A DNA stretch of 17,564 nucleotides from Duncaniella sp. GTDB lineage: Bacteria; Bacteroidota; Bacteroidia; Bacteroidales; Muribaculaceae. The first letter of the stretch is position 1. Each line of letters starts with the position of its first letter. The position numbers and the translations under genes are program-made. The stretch spans positions 1-17,564 of the forward strand of contig JAIDJD010000310.1 of assembly GCA_029052375.1 (NCBI GenBank). Reading direction: 5' to 3'. This document shows positions 1 through 7,588 of the stretch, piece by piece. The notes under the pieces are model-generated. The model ran no database searches. It was not told the DNA's origin and saw nothing but the letters and a program-made list of their open reading frames with translations.

Positions 1-1450
1 AGACAGCGGAGGGGTCGGTCCAGCCCGGTATGCGCATGGCCAGGGTGAAGCGGGCCTTGTCCTTTACGGGAGAGAGCCTGACTGTGACGGTCTCAGATTC
101 CGGAAAGTCTGTCTCCTGCTCTATGACGGCAAAGTCTGTGGTCAGCACCGAGGGTATGTAGAGGTTGATGCCTACGGTGTCGGCCGAGTGGCTGTAGATG
201 GCCTCGCCATAGCGGGCATGATTCTCCATGCCTGAGCCTACACAGCACCAGAAGCTGGTCTGAGGCTGGGAGTATACCCTGTAGTGGCCGGGACGCATCG
301 GGGTGAAGTAGACAAAGCCTCCCTGGACGGGATTGATGGAGGATAGGATATGGTTGTAGAGGGCGCGCTCGTAGAAGTCGAGATACGCGGGGTCTGCCGA
401 GGTCTCGTAGAGCATCTTGCAGAGGCGCAGCATATTGTATGTGTTGCAGGTCTCGGGGCCCTGCTCGCTCGTGAGCATTGGGGAGAAGTCGTCTGTCTGG
501 TGGAAGTGTTCTCTGACGCTGTTGCCTCCGATGCTGATGGAGCGGCCGGATGTGACGTTGTCCCAGAAGTATTCGGCGGCCTCGGACCAGCTCTTGTCTC
601 CGCTGATGTCGGCTATGCGCTTGAATCCGATGACTTTGGGTATCTGAGTGTTGGCGTGCATACCTGTCAGCCTGTCCTCGCGGGCCAGCAGGGGGTCGAG
701 CAGGGCGCGGTGAGAGAATCTCCGGGCCAGGCTGATGTAGCGGCTGTCGCCCGTGATGGCGGCCACGTCGGCGAATGTCTCGTTGAGGCCTCCGTGCTCG
801 CTGGCGAGCATCTCCTGTATCTGGGCGTCGGTGAGGCCTGAGGTGAGGCGATCCATCCAGTCGGTCAGGGCTACGAGCATATCCCTGGCCTCTGTGCTCC
901 CGGTCTGTGTCCAGGCATCCTTGAGGCCGTTGAATATCTTGTGGATGTTGTAGAGGGGCACCCATCCGCCGTTGAGGCTGAAGCCCCCGGCGCGGATGTC
1001 GCCCGAGGCTATCTCGGCCCATATCCTGCGGCCGCCGGGCACTCCGCAGAGATATCCGTCTCCGGCGGCATCCTGGGCGCGCCTGAGCTCAGAGAGCATA
1101 TAGTCGAGCCTCTGCTTGATTTCCTTGTCGCCCGTGGCGGCATACATATACGAGAGGGCCGAGAGATAGTGGCCGCCGATATGTCCGTCGAGGCCGGTGT
1201 TCTCCCAGTTGGTATAGTTGTCGGCCTTCGGCGCCAGTCCGGCCTCCTTGAGATACGGGGCCAGGAGACGGTCGGGGTCGAGGCTGAGGAGATAGCGTAT
1301 GTCCATCTCCTGGGCTTTCTTGAAGCGTCCGGCAGTGAGGCGCACGGCGCTTGCGGGATACATCTCGCGCACGGGCTCGGCCGGGGAGGCGCAGAGCGGA
1401 AGTGCGGCAAGCGAGGCAGTCAGTGATAAAAGCAGGTTTCGGAAACTCAT
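1..1450 (-). CDS. GH127 (DUF1680) beta-L-arabinofuranosidase-like glycoside hydrolase, exported, 3' end outside window
   Basis: Reading leftward from ATG at 1450 there is an uninterrupted frame of 483 codons that reaches the left edge without a stop. Residues 1-22 form a signal peptide (MSFRNLLLSLTASLAALPLC, then ASPA), so the enzyme is exported, possibly as a lipoprotein. The body is an (alpha/alpha)6-type GH127 domain. Diagnostic GH127 features are visible: E333-x-C335 (GPETCNTYNM) and adjacent C402-C403 (FWCCVGSGMEN). In the characterised enzyme HypBA1 the equivalent Glu, Cys and Cys-Cys bind zinc, and one of the paired cysteines is the nucleophile. E314 (GGNSVREHF) is the candidate acid/base. 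Relatives remove L-arabinofuranose from plant glycans, but substrate is not provable here. Members often run to about 600-800 residues, so a C-terminal beta domain is expected outside the window. Family call sure; exact activity inferred. Confidence 0.9.
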   Translation of the reverse strand, partial: MSFRNLLLSLTASLAALPLCASPAEPVREMYPASAVRLTAGRFKKAQEMDIRYLLSLDPDRLLAPYLKEAGLAPKADNYTNWENTGLDGHIGGHYLSALSYMYAATGDKEIKQRLDYMLSELRRAQDAAGDGYLCGVPGGRRIWAEIASGDIRAGGFSLNGGWVPLYNIHKIFNGLKDAWTQTGSTEARDMLVALTDWMDRLTSGLTDAQIQEMLASEHGGLNETFADVAAITGDSRYISLARRFSHRALLDPLLAREDRLTGMHANTQIPKVIGFKRIADISGDKSWSEAAEYFWDNVTSGRSISIGGNSVREHFHQTDDFSPMLTSEQGPETCNTYNMLRLCKMLYETSADPAYLDFYERALYNHILSSINPVQGGFVYFTPMRPGHYRVYSQPQTSFWCCVGSGMENHARYGEAIYSHSADTVGINLYIPSVLTTDFAVIEQETDFPESETVTVRLSPVKDKARFTLAMRIPGWTDPSAV

Positions 1451-1463
1451 AAATAATCAGTCG

Positions 1464-1482
1464 GTATAGGTCAGGTATAGGT
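1464..1482. repeat. Two 8-bp direct repeats GTATAGGT one helical turn apart, upstream of the GH127 gene
   Basis: GTATAGGT occurs at 1464-1471 and again at 1475-1482, 11 bp apart start to start, 14-32 nt upstream of the GH127 start codon. The placement could suit an operator or a leader RNA element. No TAnnTTTG promoter box is visible in this 71-nt gap, so the gene may be co-transcribed with tadA. The repeat is short and could be chance. Confidence 0.35.
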
Positions 1483-1521
1483 GTTTTTTTGAAAAGCAGG
1501 CTGAGTGGGGAGGCGGCCCGG

Positions 1522-1989
1522 TCAGGTCCGTTTGGCTCTGAAGAAGCTCTGCATCATGGCGGCCGAGGCCTCGGCCATGAGTCCACCCTCGACCCTCGCC
1601 CTCGGGTGGAACGGCGACGATGCCGCCGGTATCAGCGATCGGTAGCCACGCTTGGGGTCAGCGGCCCCGTAGACTATGCGCCCAATCTGGGCCCATCCTA
1701 TGGCGCCGGCACACATCAGGCACGGCTCTACGGTGACGTAGAGGGTGCATCCTTGCAGATACTTGCCTCCGAGCGTGGATGCCGCGGCCGTCATGGCCTG
1801 CATCTCGGCGTGGGCCGTCACGTCGCAGAGCGCCTCGGTGAGGTTGTGTCCGCGTCCGAGTATCCTGCCCCGGGGGCTGACGATGATGGCTCCTATGGGC
1901 ACCTCGTCGGCCTCGAGGGCCTTGCGGGCCTCCTCGAGGGCCATGGCCATGAAGCGCTCGTCTGCGGCAGAGAATGCGTTATCTCTCAT
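1522..1989 (-). CDS. tadA: tRNA-specific adenosine deaminase TadA
   Basis: A 155-residue cytidine/adenosine-deaminase-fold protein. It converts the wobble adenosine A34 of tRNA-Arg(ACG) to inosine in the cytoplasm. Zinc and catalytic residues are in place: H60-A-E62 (TAHAEMQAM, E62 as proton shuttle) and P-C90-L-M-C93 (VEPCLMCAGAIGWAQ). The motif order, the length and the RIVYGAADPKRG segment match TadA better than guanine or cytosine deaminases. I chose ATG at 1989 (MRDNAFSAADERF); an in-frame ATG at 2016 would add nine residues lying inside the upstream gene. The chosen start overlaps the end of the TRIC-type gene by 11 nt (its stop TAA is 1979-1981), suggesting translational coupling. Related cytosolic nucleoside deaminases share the fold, which leaves small doubt. 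Confidence 0.9.
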   Translation of the reverse strand: MRDNAFSAADERFMAMALEEARKALEADEVPIGAIIVSPRGRILGRGHNLTEALCDVTAHAEMQAMTAAASTLGGKYLQGCTLYVTVEPCLMCAGAIGWAQIGRIVYGAADPKRGYRSLIPAASSPFHPRARVEGGLMAEASAAMMQSFFRAKRT

Positions 1990-2626
1990 TGGCGGATGAT
2001 TTCTGGGCGGGGACACGCTCGCGCATCATGGGCAGGTGCCAGCCATAGCGGAGTGTGCCCCAGCGCAGGAAGAGGATGACGGCGGCACACATGGCCTGGC
2101 AGAGGATGGCCGACCCTCCGAGGAGTATCACGAGCCAGTATGCGAAGCCTCCGGCTATGCAGGCGGTGGCGTATATGTCGGTGCGGAAGAAGAGGGGCTC
2201 CTCGTTGATGAGCACGTCCCGGAGGACACCTCCGAACGAACCTGTTATCGTGCCCATTATTATGGCCACCCACATGGGATAGCCGTAGAGGAGGCTCTTC
2301 TCAATGCCGGTGATGACAAAGAGCGTGAGGCCTACGGCGTCGAATAGATAGAGCCACTTGGAGTTTGAGGTAAGCCCTTTCTTGAGGGCGGCCACTATGA
2401 CGAAGGCGAGCCCCGTGACGGCTATGTACATCCACGACGACATCCAGAAGACCGGGGCGCCGAGCAGGAGGTCGCGGATGGTGCCGCCGCCGATGGCTGT
2501 GACGACGCCTATGGTGTAGGCTCCAAACCAGTCGAAGTGCTTGCGGGCTGAGAGGCGGATGCCGCTGATGGCGAAGGCGAGTGTGCCGAGCACCTCGATG
2601 ATGAAGAAGATGAGCGATGTCTGCAT
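1979..2626 (-). CDS. TRIC/UPF0126 family membrane protein (putative trimeric cation channel)
   Basis: A 215-residue integral membrane protein with about seven hydrophobic helices and an internal duplication. Each half carries a glycine-rich motif followed by R-D: GGGTIRDLLLG near residue 47 and FGGVLRDVLIN near residue 131. This pair is the hallmark of bacterial UPF0126 (YicG/YadS-like) proteins, some of which are structurally characterised homologues of eukaryotic TRIC potassium channels. The substrate in this organism is unknown. The start at 2626 gives the usual family N-terminus beginning just before helix 1. Its last codons overlap tadA, and it follows buk by 56 nt on the same strand, so it may be distal in a tyrS-ptb-buk transcript or have its own unrecognised promoter. 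The 2627-2682 gap shows no clear promoter box or hairpin. Confidence 0.88.
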   Translation of the reverse strand: MQTSLIFFIIEVLGTLAFAISGIRLSARKHFDWFGAYTIGVVTAIGGGTIRDLLLGAPVFWMSSWMYIAVTGLAFVIVAALKKGLTSNSKWLYLFDAVGLTLFVITGIEKSLLYGYPMWVAIIMGTITGSFGGVLRDVLINEEPLFFRTDIYATACIAGGFAYWLVILLGGSAILCQAMCAAVILFLRWGTLRYGWHLPMMRERVPAQKSSANER

Positions 2627-2682
2627 CTTTTCAGTGGGGAGGAGAGGGTTGTAGGGTTAGCCGGTGTAGTGTGGGGGGACGG

Positions 2683-3897
2683 TCATTTGGACCAGCGGCG
2701 CAGATACTTGCGTATGGCGCTCATGGTCTTGTCTGTCTTGATGCCGGGGGTTATGGCGGCCAGGAGTATCTCTCTGAGCTTTGAGGGTGTGGCGCGGTCG
2801 TTTATCATGGCCGGGTCTTCGCTCCCCGTGCCTGTATAGACCTTGGCTGTCTGCTCTCCCTCCATCACTGCGAGGGCGTTCTGGGCCAGGGCCAGGAGCT
2901 CGTCCTCGCCGGGATATACGAATATGGGGGCTATGAAGGATATGTGCTCGGCCATGAAGTCTGTGATGCGCTTGCTCTGGGCCATGCCGCCGGTGAGCAG
3001 GATGGCGTCGATGTCGCCCTTGAGGGCTGTGGCCATGGCGCCGATCTCCTTGCACACGGTGTATATCATGGCGCGTATCACGAGGGTGGCGTGGAGGTCG
3101 CCGGCGTCGCTGCGCTCGAGGGCTTCGGGCACGGAGGTGGTGCCGAGGTGGGCTACCATGCCGCCCTTGCCGTGGACCATCTTGATGAGCTCGTCCTCGG
3201 TATACTTGCCCGAGAAGCAGAGTTTGACCAGGGGGCCGGGGGGGAGCGAGCCGGAGCGCTCGGGCGAGAACGGCCCGCAGCCGTCGAGGGCGTTGGTGGT
3301 GTCGATGACACGGCCCTTGCGGTGGGCGCTGACGGTGATGCCTCCGCCCATGTGGCAGAGTATCAGGTTGAGGCTCTCGTAAGGCTTGCCCGTCTCCTTG
3401 GAGTAGCGGCGGGCTATGGCCTTCTGGTTGAGGGCGTGGAATATCGAGCGCCGGGGCAGCTCGGGGACACCGCTGATGCGGGCGTAGGGTATCATCTCGT
3501 CCACGACCACGGGGTCGGCTATGTAAGACTTGACGCCAATCTCGTCGGCGAGGTCGCGCGCGATGAGGCCGCCGAGATTCGAGGCGTGCTGCATCGGGGC
3601 GCTGATCAGGTCGTGGACAAGGGTGTCCGAGACCTCGTAGGTGCCGCTCTCAACGGGCTGTATGATGCCGCCTCGGCCTATTACGGCCGAGAGAGAGTCC
3701 AGGGGGATGCCTTTCTGCTCGAGGGCCTGTTCTATCAGCTCCTTGCGCCACTGGAACTGGTCCGGGATGGATCCGAACCGGGCCAGCTCTTCCGGAGAGT
3801 GGCGGATAGAGACTGAGAGGATGGGCGTCGTGTCGTCATACACGGCTATCTTCGTGGATGTCGAGCCGGGGTTTATGGCGAGGATGCGTCTTGGCAT
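2683..3897 (-). CDS. buk: Butyrate kinase-family acyl kinase with C-terminal extension
   Basis: An ASKHA-fold carboxylate kinase that converts acyl-phosphate plus ADP to free acid plus ATP, the energy-yielding end of the Ptb-Buk route. The N-terminal phosphate-binding motif ILAINPGSTSTKIAVY (residues 5-20) and the mid-protein CHMGGGITVSAHRKGRVID segment are typical of Buk, as are ALDGCGPFSPERSG and the late TGGMAQS segment. Butyrate kinases are usually about 355 residues; this one is 404. Similarity to the family end (VYPGEDELLALAQNALAV) finishes near residue 354, and about 50 further residues (from TGTGSEDPAM to KYLRRWSK) form a basic, probably helical tail. ATG at 3897 is the family start. 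It lies 91 nt downstream of ptb on the same strand. In Bacteroidales the physiological substrates may be branched-chain acyl phosphates rather than butyrate (inference). Confidence 0.9.
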   Translation of the reverse strand: MPRRILAINPGSTSTKIAVYDDTTPILSVSIRHSPEELARFGSIPDQFQWRKELIEQALEQKGIPLDSLSAVIGRGGIIQPVESGTYEVSDTLVHDLISAPMQHASNLGGLIARDLADEIGVKSYIADPVVVDEMIPYARISGVPELPRRSIFHALNQKAIARRYSKETGKPYESLNLILCHMGGGITVSAHRKGRVIDTTNALDGCGPFSPERSGSLPPGPLVKLCFSGKYTEDELIKMVHGKGGMVAHLGTTSVPEALERSDAGDLHATLVIRAMIYTVCKEIGAMATALKGDIDAILLTGGMAQSKRITDFMAEHISFIAPIFVYPGEDELLALAQNALAVMEGEQTAKVYTGTGSEDPAMINDRATPSKLREILLAAITPGIKTDKTMSAIRKYLRRWSK

Positions 3898-3909
3898 GGC
3901 GTAGATAGT

Positions 3910-3987
3910 TTAGATTTAGAATTTAAAATTTATAATTCAGAATTTAGAATTAAGAATTCACAATGTATGATTCTCCATTCTGAATTT
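3910..3987. repeat. AT-rich intergenic repeat tract (copy 1) between ptb and buk
   Basis: The gap between the ptb stop and the buk start is filled by repeats of a short motif close to AATTTAGAATT, followed by a segment containing ATTCTCCATTCTGAATT. It contrasts sharply with the GC-rich genes on both sides. The same words (AATTTAGAATT, ATTCTCCATT) recur at 7589-7746, so these are two copies of one repeat family. Complementary words in the two halves could fold back on each other. Function unknown; no transposase or coding potential. Confidence 0.75.
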
Positions 3988-3988
3988 C

Positions 3989-4894
3989 CTAAGCGTTCAG
4001 GCAGGCCAGTGCTATGGAGTATAGCTTGGACCTGGGCGAGTCGCCTCGGGAGGTCAGCACACAGGGGACGCGTGTGCCCACGACCATGGCGGCCACCTCG
4101 CAGCCGCCCATGTGAGTGGCGCTCTTGAAGAAGACGTTGCCGCTCTCGATGTTGGGGAAGAGCAGACAGTCTGCCTGTCCGGCCACGGCCGAGCCCTTGA
4201 CCCCCTTCTCGTCGGCCACCTCTCTGTAGAGGGCCACGTCGAGCGAGAGCGGGCCGTCGAGGACGACGTCGCCGAGCTGTCCGCGGTCTGCCATCTTGGC
4301 CAGAATGGCGCCGTCGGTGGACGACACGACAGCCGGGAGGAGCTGTTCGGAGGGCGCTATGGCCGCAATCTTCGGGGTCTCCACGCCGAGCGAGCGGGCC
4401 GTGGAGGCGAGATATCCGGCTATCTTGACCTTCTGCTTGAGGTCGGGCAGGGGTATGACGGCCACGTCGCCCACGCAGAGGAGCCTGTCGCGTCCGGGCA
4501 GCTCGAAGACAGAGACATGACTCAGCAGGCCGCCCTGGGGGAAGAGGCCGGCATTCTTGTCGAGGATGCCGCGCATATACTTGTCGGTGCTGACAAGCCC
4601 CTTCATCAGCACGTCCGCCTCGCCTGCGGCCACATCGGCCACGGCGGCGCGGACACAGGCCACGTCGCCCTTGACGTCGCGGATTTCTATCAGCGAGGAG
4701 TCTATGTCTTCCTGGCGGCAGACCTCGAGGATTGTCTCGGGGTCTCCGTAGACTATGGGTGTGGCCACACCCTGGAGCGCGGCGTCGGCCACGGCGTGGA
4801 GGGTGTGCGGGTCCTGGCCGTAGGCCACGGCGAGGCGTTTGGGGCCCCGTCGCCGGGCCTCGGCCACAATCTGGTCGAGACGTGTGAGCGGCAT
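3989..4894 (-). CDS. ptb: Phosphate butyryltransferase-type acyltransferase (PTA_PTB family)
   Basis: A 301-residue cytoplasmic enzyme of the phosphate acetyl/butyryl-transferase family. It exchanges CoA for phosphate on an acyl-CoA, supplying the acyl-phosphate used by the neighbouring kinase. Visible family segments include MKGLVSTDKYMRGIL (about residues 96-110), SHVSVFELPGRDRLLCVGDVAV, VVLDGPLSLDVAL and a C-terminal glycine-rich VVGTRVPCVLTSRGDSPRSK. The VLDGPLSLDVA segment and the length favour phosphate butyryltransferase over the longer acetyltransferase Pta. It starts 28 nt after the tyrS stop and sits just upstream of buk, consistent with an operon. Chain-length preference (butyryl versus isobutyryl or isovaleryl) cannot be read from sequence. 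Confidence 0.88.
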   Translation of the reverse strand: MPLTRLDQIVAEARRRGPKRLAVAYGQDPHTLHAVADAALQGVATPIVYGDPETILEVCRQEDIDSSLIEIRDVKGDVACVRAAVADVAAGEADVLMKGLVSTDKYMRGILDKNAGLFPQGGLLSHVSVFELPGRDRLLCVGDVAVIPLPDLKQKVKIAGYLASTARSLGVETPKIAAIAPSEQLLPAVVSSTDGAILAKMADRGQLGDVVLDGPLSLDVALYREVADEKGVKGSAVAGQADCLLFPNIESGNVFFKSATHMGGCEVAAMVVGTRVPCVLTSRGDSPRSKLYSIALACLNA

Positions 4895-4922
4895 GGTGTC
4901 AGATGTTTTTTAGGGGTTGGTG

Positions 4923-6218
4923 TCAGTCGTTGACTATAAGAAGGTAATAGTTTTTCTTGCCTCGCTGTACCAGGATGTACTTGCCTGCAAGGAGCATCGA
5001 GGCGTCGGCGGAGATATAGGGGTCGGAGATTTTCTCCTTGTTGACGGATACGCCTCCGCCCTGTACCATCTTGCGCATCTCGCCCTTGGAGGGGAAGACG
5101 GCGGCGGTCTCGGTCAGCAGGTCGGCGAGCTTGGTGCCCTCCTCGATGGCCGAGCGGGGGATGCTGAACTGGGGCACACCCTCCATGACGGCGAGCAGGG
5201 TGGCCTCGTCTATCTTGTGCAGGATTTCGCCTGCCTTGTTGCTGAAGAGTATCTGCGAAGCCTCCACGGCGGCCTCGTAGTCTTCGGCCGAGTGTACCAT
5301 GGTGGTGATTTCCTTGGCCAGACGCTTCTGCAGGGGGCGCTGTCCGGGGTCTTCGGCCTGGGCCTTGACCAGCTCTTCCACCTCTTCTTTGGTCAGCTCG
5401 GTGAAGATCTTGATATACTTCTCGGCGTCGGCGTCCGAGACGTTGAGCCAGAACTGATAGAACTTGTAGGGCGAGGTGTAGCGGGGGTCGAGCCAGACGT
5501 TGCCGCTCTCGGTCTTGCCGAACTTGCCTCCGTCGGCCTTGGTGATGAGGGGGCAGGTGAGGGCGTAGGCCTCGCCTCCGACGGTGCGGCGGATGAGCTC
5601 GGTGCCGGTGGTGATGTTGCCCCACTGGTCTGAGCCGCCGAGCTGGAGGCGGCATCCCTTCTCCTTGTAGAGGTGGAGGAAGTCATAGCCCTGGCAGAGC
5701 TGGTAGGAGAACTCGGTGAACGACATTCCCTGCTGAGACTCGCCGCTGAGGCGCTTCTTGACAGAGTCCTTGGCCATCATGTAGTTGACGGTGATGTGCT
5801 TGCCCACGTCGCGGATGAAGTCGAGGAACGAGAAGTTTTTCATCCAGTCGTAGTTGTTGACCAGCTCGGCGGCGTTGGGAGCGTCCGAGTCGAAGTCGAG
5901 AAACTTCGAGAGCTGCTTCTTGATGGCCTCCTGGTTGTGGCGCAGGGTCTCCTCGCTCAGGAGCTTGCGTTCCTGGCTCTTCATCGAGGGGTCGCCTATC
6001 ATGCCGGTGGCGCCTCCAACTAGGGCGATGGGCTTGTGGCCCGAGCGCTGGAAGTGCTTGAGCATCATGACGCCCACGAGGTGGCCTATATGCAGCGAGT
6101 CGGCTGTGGGGTCGATGCCGAGATATGCCGCGGTCATCTCTTTCTTGAGCTGTTCTTCTGTGCCGGGCATCATCTGGTGGATCATTCCACGCCAGGAAAG
6201 TTCTTCTATAAAGTCCAT
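4923..6218 (-). CDS. tyrS: Tyrosyl-tRNA synthetase
   Basis: A 431-residue class I aminoacyl-tRNA synthetase charging tRNA-Tyr. Residues 43-46 are the HIGH signature (SLHIGHLVG) and residues 232-236 are the KMSKS-type loop (KFGKT, the bacterial TyrRS form). The tyrosine and adenylate pocket is seen in YLGIDPTADS, SYQLCQGYDF and QLGGSDQWGNIT. The C-terminal 65-70 residues (from VFPSKGEMRKMVQGGGVSVN) form an S4 RNA-binding domain. Length and order are normal. ATG at 6218 is the family start. It is followed closely by ptb, and a hairpin sits 20 nt before the start codon in the leader. No TAnnTTTG box was found in the 6219-6284 leader region. Confidence 0.97.
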   Translation of the reverse strand: MDFIEELSWRGMIHQMMPGTEEQLKKEMTAAYLGIDPTADSLHIGHLVGVMMLKHFQRSGHKPIALVGGATGMIGDPSMKSQERKLLSEETLRHNQEAIKKQLSKFLDFDSDAPNAAELVNNYDWMKNFSFLDFIRDVGKHITVNYMMAKDSVKKRLSGESQQGMSFTEFSYQLCQGYDFLHLYKEKGCRLQLGGSDQWGNITTGTELIRRTVGGEAYALTCPLITKADGGKFGKTESGNVWLDPRYTSPYKFYQFWLNVSDADAEKYIKIFTELTKEEVEELVKAQAEDPGQRPLQKRLAKEITTMVHSAEDYEAAVEASQILFSNKAGEILHKIDEATLLAVMEGVPQFSIPRSAIEEGTKLADLLTETAAVFPSKGEMRKMVQGGGVSVNKEKISDPYISADASMLLAGKYILVQRGKKNYYLLIVND

Positions 6219-6238
6219 TTCTTAGTCTGTATTCTGGC

Positions 6239-6255
6239 GAGCCTGCGTGAGGCTC
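6239..6255 (-). promoter_or_regulatory. Small hairpin in the tyrS leader
   Basis: GAGCCT at 6239-6244 pairs with AGGCTC at 6250-6255 around a five-base loop, ending about 20 nt upstream of the tyrS start. It could affect translation initiation or be incidental. There is no T-run after it, so it is not an intrinsic terminator. Confidence 0.35.
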
Positions 6256-6284
6256 AGTATGGGGTTTTGATAGTTTGTTTGTGA

Positions 6285-6316
6285 ATGGATAGCCCGTGGC
6301 AATACGGGCTATCCAT
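6285..6316 (-). terminator. Perfect 13-bp hairpin between aspC and tyrS
   Basis: ATGGATAGCCCGT (6285-6297) is perfectly complementary to ACGGGCTATCCAT (6304-6316), with loop GGCAAT. It begins 35 nt after the aspC stop on the leftward strand and is the best terminator candidate for aspC. No strong T-tract follows on either strand, so termination efficiency is uncertain and some read-through into tyrS is possible. Confidence 0.65.
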
Positions 6317-6350
6317 CTCTAAGCGTTTTCGATATAAAGGATGTTGTGCG

Positions 6351-7550
6351 TCAGGCGAGGGCGGCGAGTGCGGCGGCGATGCGGCGCATGGCCTCGCGGA
6401 TGTTGTCGTCAGATGTGGCGTAGCTCAGGCGGATGTAGCCCTCCATGCCGAAGGCGCCTCCGTCCACGGTGGCCACGTGGCCCTCCTCGAGGAGATACAT
6501 GGCGAGGTCGGCCGAGGTGGCTATCTCCTTGCCTGCGGGGGTCTTCTTGCCGAGGTAGGCCGACACCTCGGGGAAGAGGTAGAAGGCGCCGTGGGGCACA
6601 TTGACCTTGAGGCCGGGGATGGCCCGGGCGAGCTCTACCACGAGGTTGCGGCGGCGCTCGAAGGCCTTGTTCATCTCGGCCACGCACTCCTGAGAGCCTG
6701 TATAGGCGGCCTCGGCTGCCTTCTGGGCTATGGAGGATGCGTTGGAGGAATACTGGCCCTGGAGCTTGGTGACGGCCTTGGCCAGCCAGAGGGGCGCGGC
6801 GCAGTAGCCTATGCGCCACCCGGTCATGGCATATGCCTTGGAGACGCCGTTGATAATCACCACGCGGTCTGCAATCTCGGGGAAGGAGCCGAGCGAGGTG
6901 AACGAGCCTGTGAAGTTGATGTGCTCATAGATTTCGTCGGCCATGACGATGATGTCGGGATGCTTGGCAAGCACCTCCACCAGTCCCTCGAGCTCGGCGC
7001 GCGAGTAGACGCTGCCGGTGGGGTTGGAGGGCGAGCAGATGAGTATCATGCGTGTCTTGGGGGTGACGGCGGCCTCGAGCTGGGCCGGTGTTATCTTGAA
7101 GTCCTGGGAGATGTCTGCGTTGACAGCCACAGGGATGCCTCCGGCCAGCTTGACCATCTCTACATAGCTGACCCATGCGGGCATGGGGATGATGACCTCG
7201 TCGCCGGGGTTGACAGAGGCGAGAATCACATTGCAGAGGGCCTGCTTGGCGCCGTTGGACACAACAATCTGCTCAGGGGCATACTCGACTCCATTCTCCT
7301 CGGACAGCTTCTTGCTGACTGCCTTGCGGAGCGACATATAGCCGGGCACTGGTGTGTAGAAGGTGAAGTTGTCGTCGATGGCCTTCTTGGCGGCATCCTT
7401 GATGTGGGCGGGGGTCTCGAAGTCGGGCTCGCCTACAGAGAGGTTGATGACATCGACTCCTTGAGCCTTCAACTCGTTGCTCTTCTGCGACATAGCCAGT
7501 GTGGCCGATGGCGCAAGCGCCTGTACGCGCTCGGAAATATGGGTTGTCAT
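6351..7550 (-). CDS. aspC: Aspartate aminotransferase, class I/II PLP-dependent
   Basis: A 399-residue fold-type I aminotransferase, probably converting oxaloacetate and glutamate to aspartate and 2-oxoglutarate. PLP residues are all visible: SPSNPTG with N176, ADEIYEH with D205, the Schiff-base lysine K238 in INGVSKAYAMTGWRIGY, and the substrate-carboxylate Arg in YIRLSYATS near the C-terminus. The N-terminal NLSVGEPDFETP segment is typical of the I-gamma/AspC subgroup of Bacteroidota. ATG at 7550 gives the normal N-terminus (MTTHISERVQALAPSATLAM). A TATTTTTGC box lies just upstream. The gene appears monocistronic, ending in the hairpin at 6285-6316. Substrate range within this subgroup (aspartate, aromatic or prephenate) cannot be settled by eye. 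Confidence 0.93.
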   Translation of the reverse strand: MTTHISERVQALAPSATLAMSQKSNELKAQGVDVINLSVGEPDFETPAHIKDAAKKAIDDNFTFYTPVPGYMSLRKAVSKKLSEENGVEYAPEQIVVSNGAKQALCNVILASVNPGDEVIIPMPAWVSYVEMVKLAGGIPVAVNADISQDFKITPAQLEAAVTPKTRMILICSPSNPTGSVYSRAELEGLVEVLAKHPDIIVMADEIYEHINFTGSFTSLGSFPEIADRVVIINGVSKAYAMTGWRIGYCAAPLWLAKAVTKLQGQYSSNASSIAQKAAEAAYTGSQECVAEMNKAFERRRNLVVELARAIPGLKVNVPHGAFYLFPEVSAYLGKKTPAGKEIATSADLAMYLLEEGHVATVDGGAFGMEGYIRLSYATSDDNIREAMRRIAAALAALA

Positions 7551-7572
7551 ATAGTCTGTGGGTTATTTTTCT

Positions 7573-7581
7573 GCAAAAATA
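7573..7581 (-). promoter_or_regulatory. Bacteroidota-type -7 box for aspC
   Basis: On the leftward strand TATTTTTGC (7581 down to 7573) fits TAnnTTTG, 23 nt upstream of the aspC start. No TTTG lies at the -33 position; the nearest match is TTTTC, contributed by the edge of the AT-rich repeat at 7601-7605. Confidence 0.6.
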
Positions 7582-7588
7582 CGAAAAG

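Noticed and set aside
93..1022. 309-codon leftward open frame inside the GH127 region
   Set aside because: Out-of-frame reading; the true frame runs continuously from 1450 to the left edge and carries the zinc/cysteine motifs.
2944..3816. 290-codon rightward open frame opposite buk
   Set aside because: Antisense shadow with Gly/Val/Ala/His-rich composition; buk is unambiguous on the other strand.
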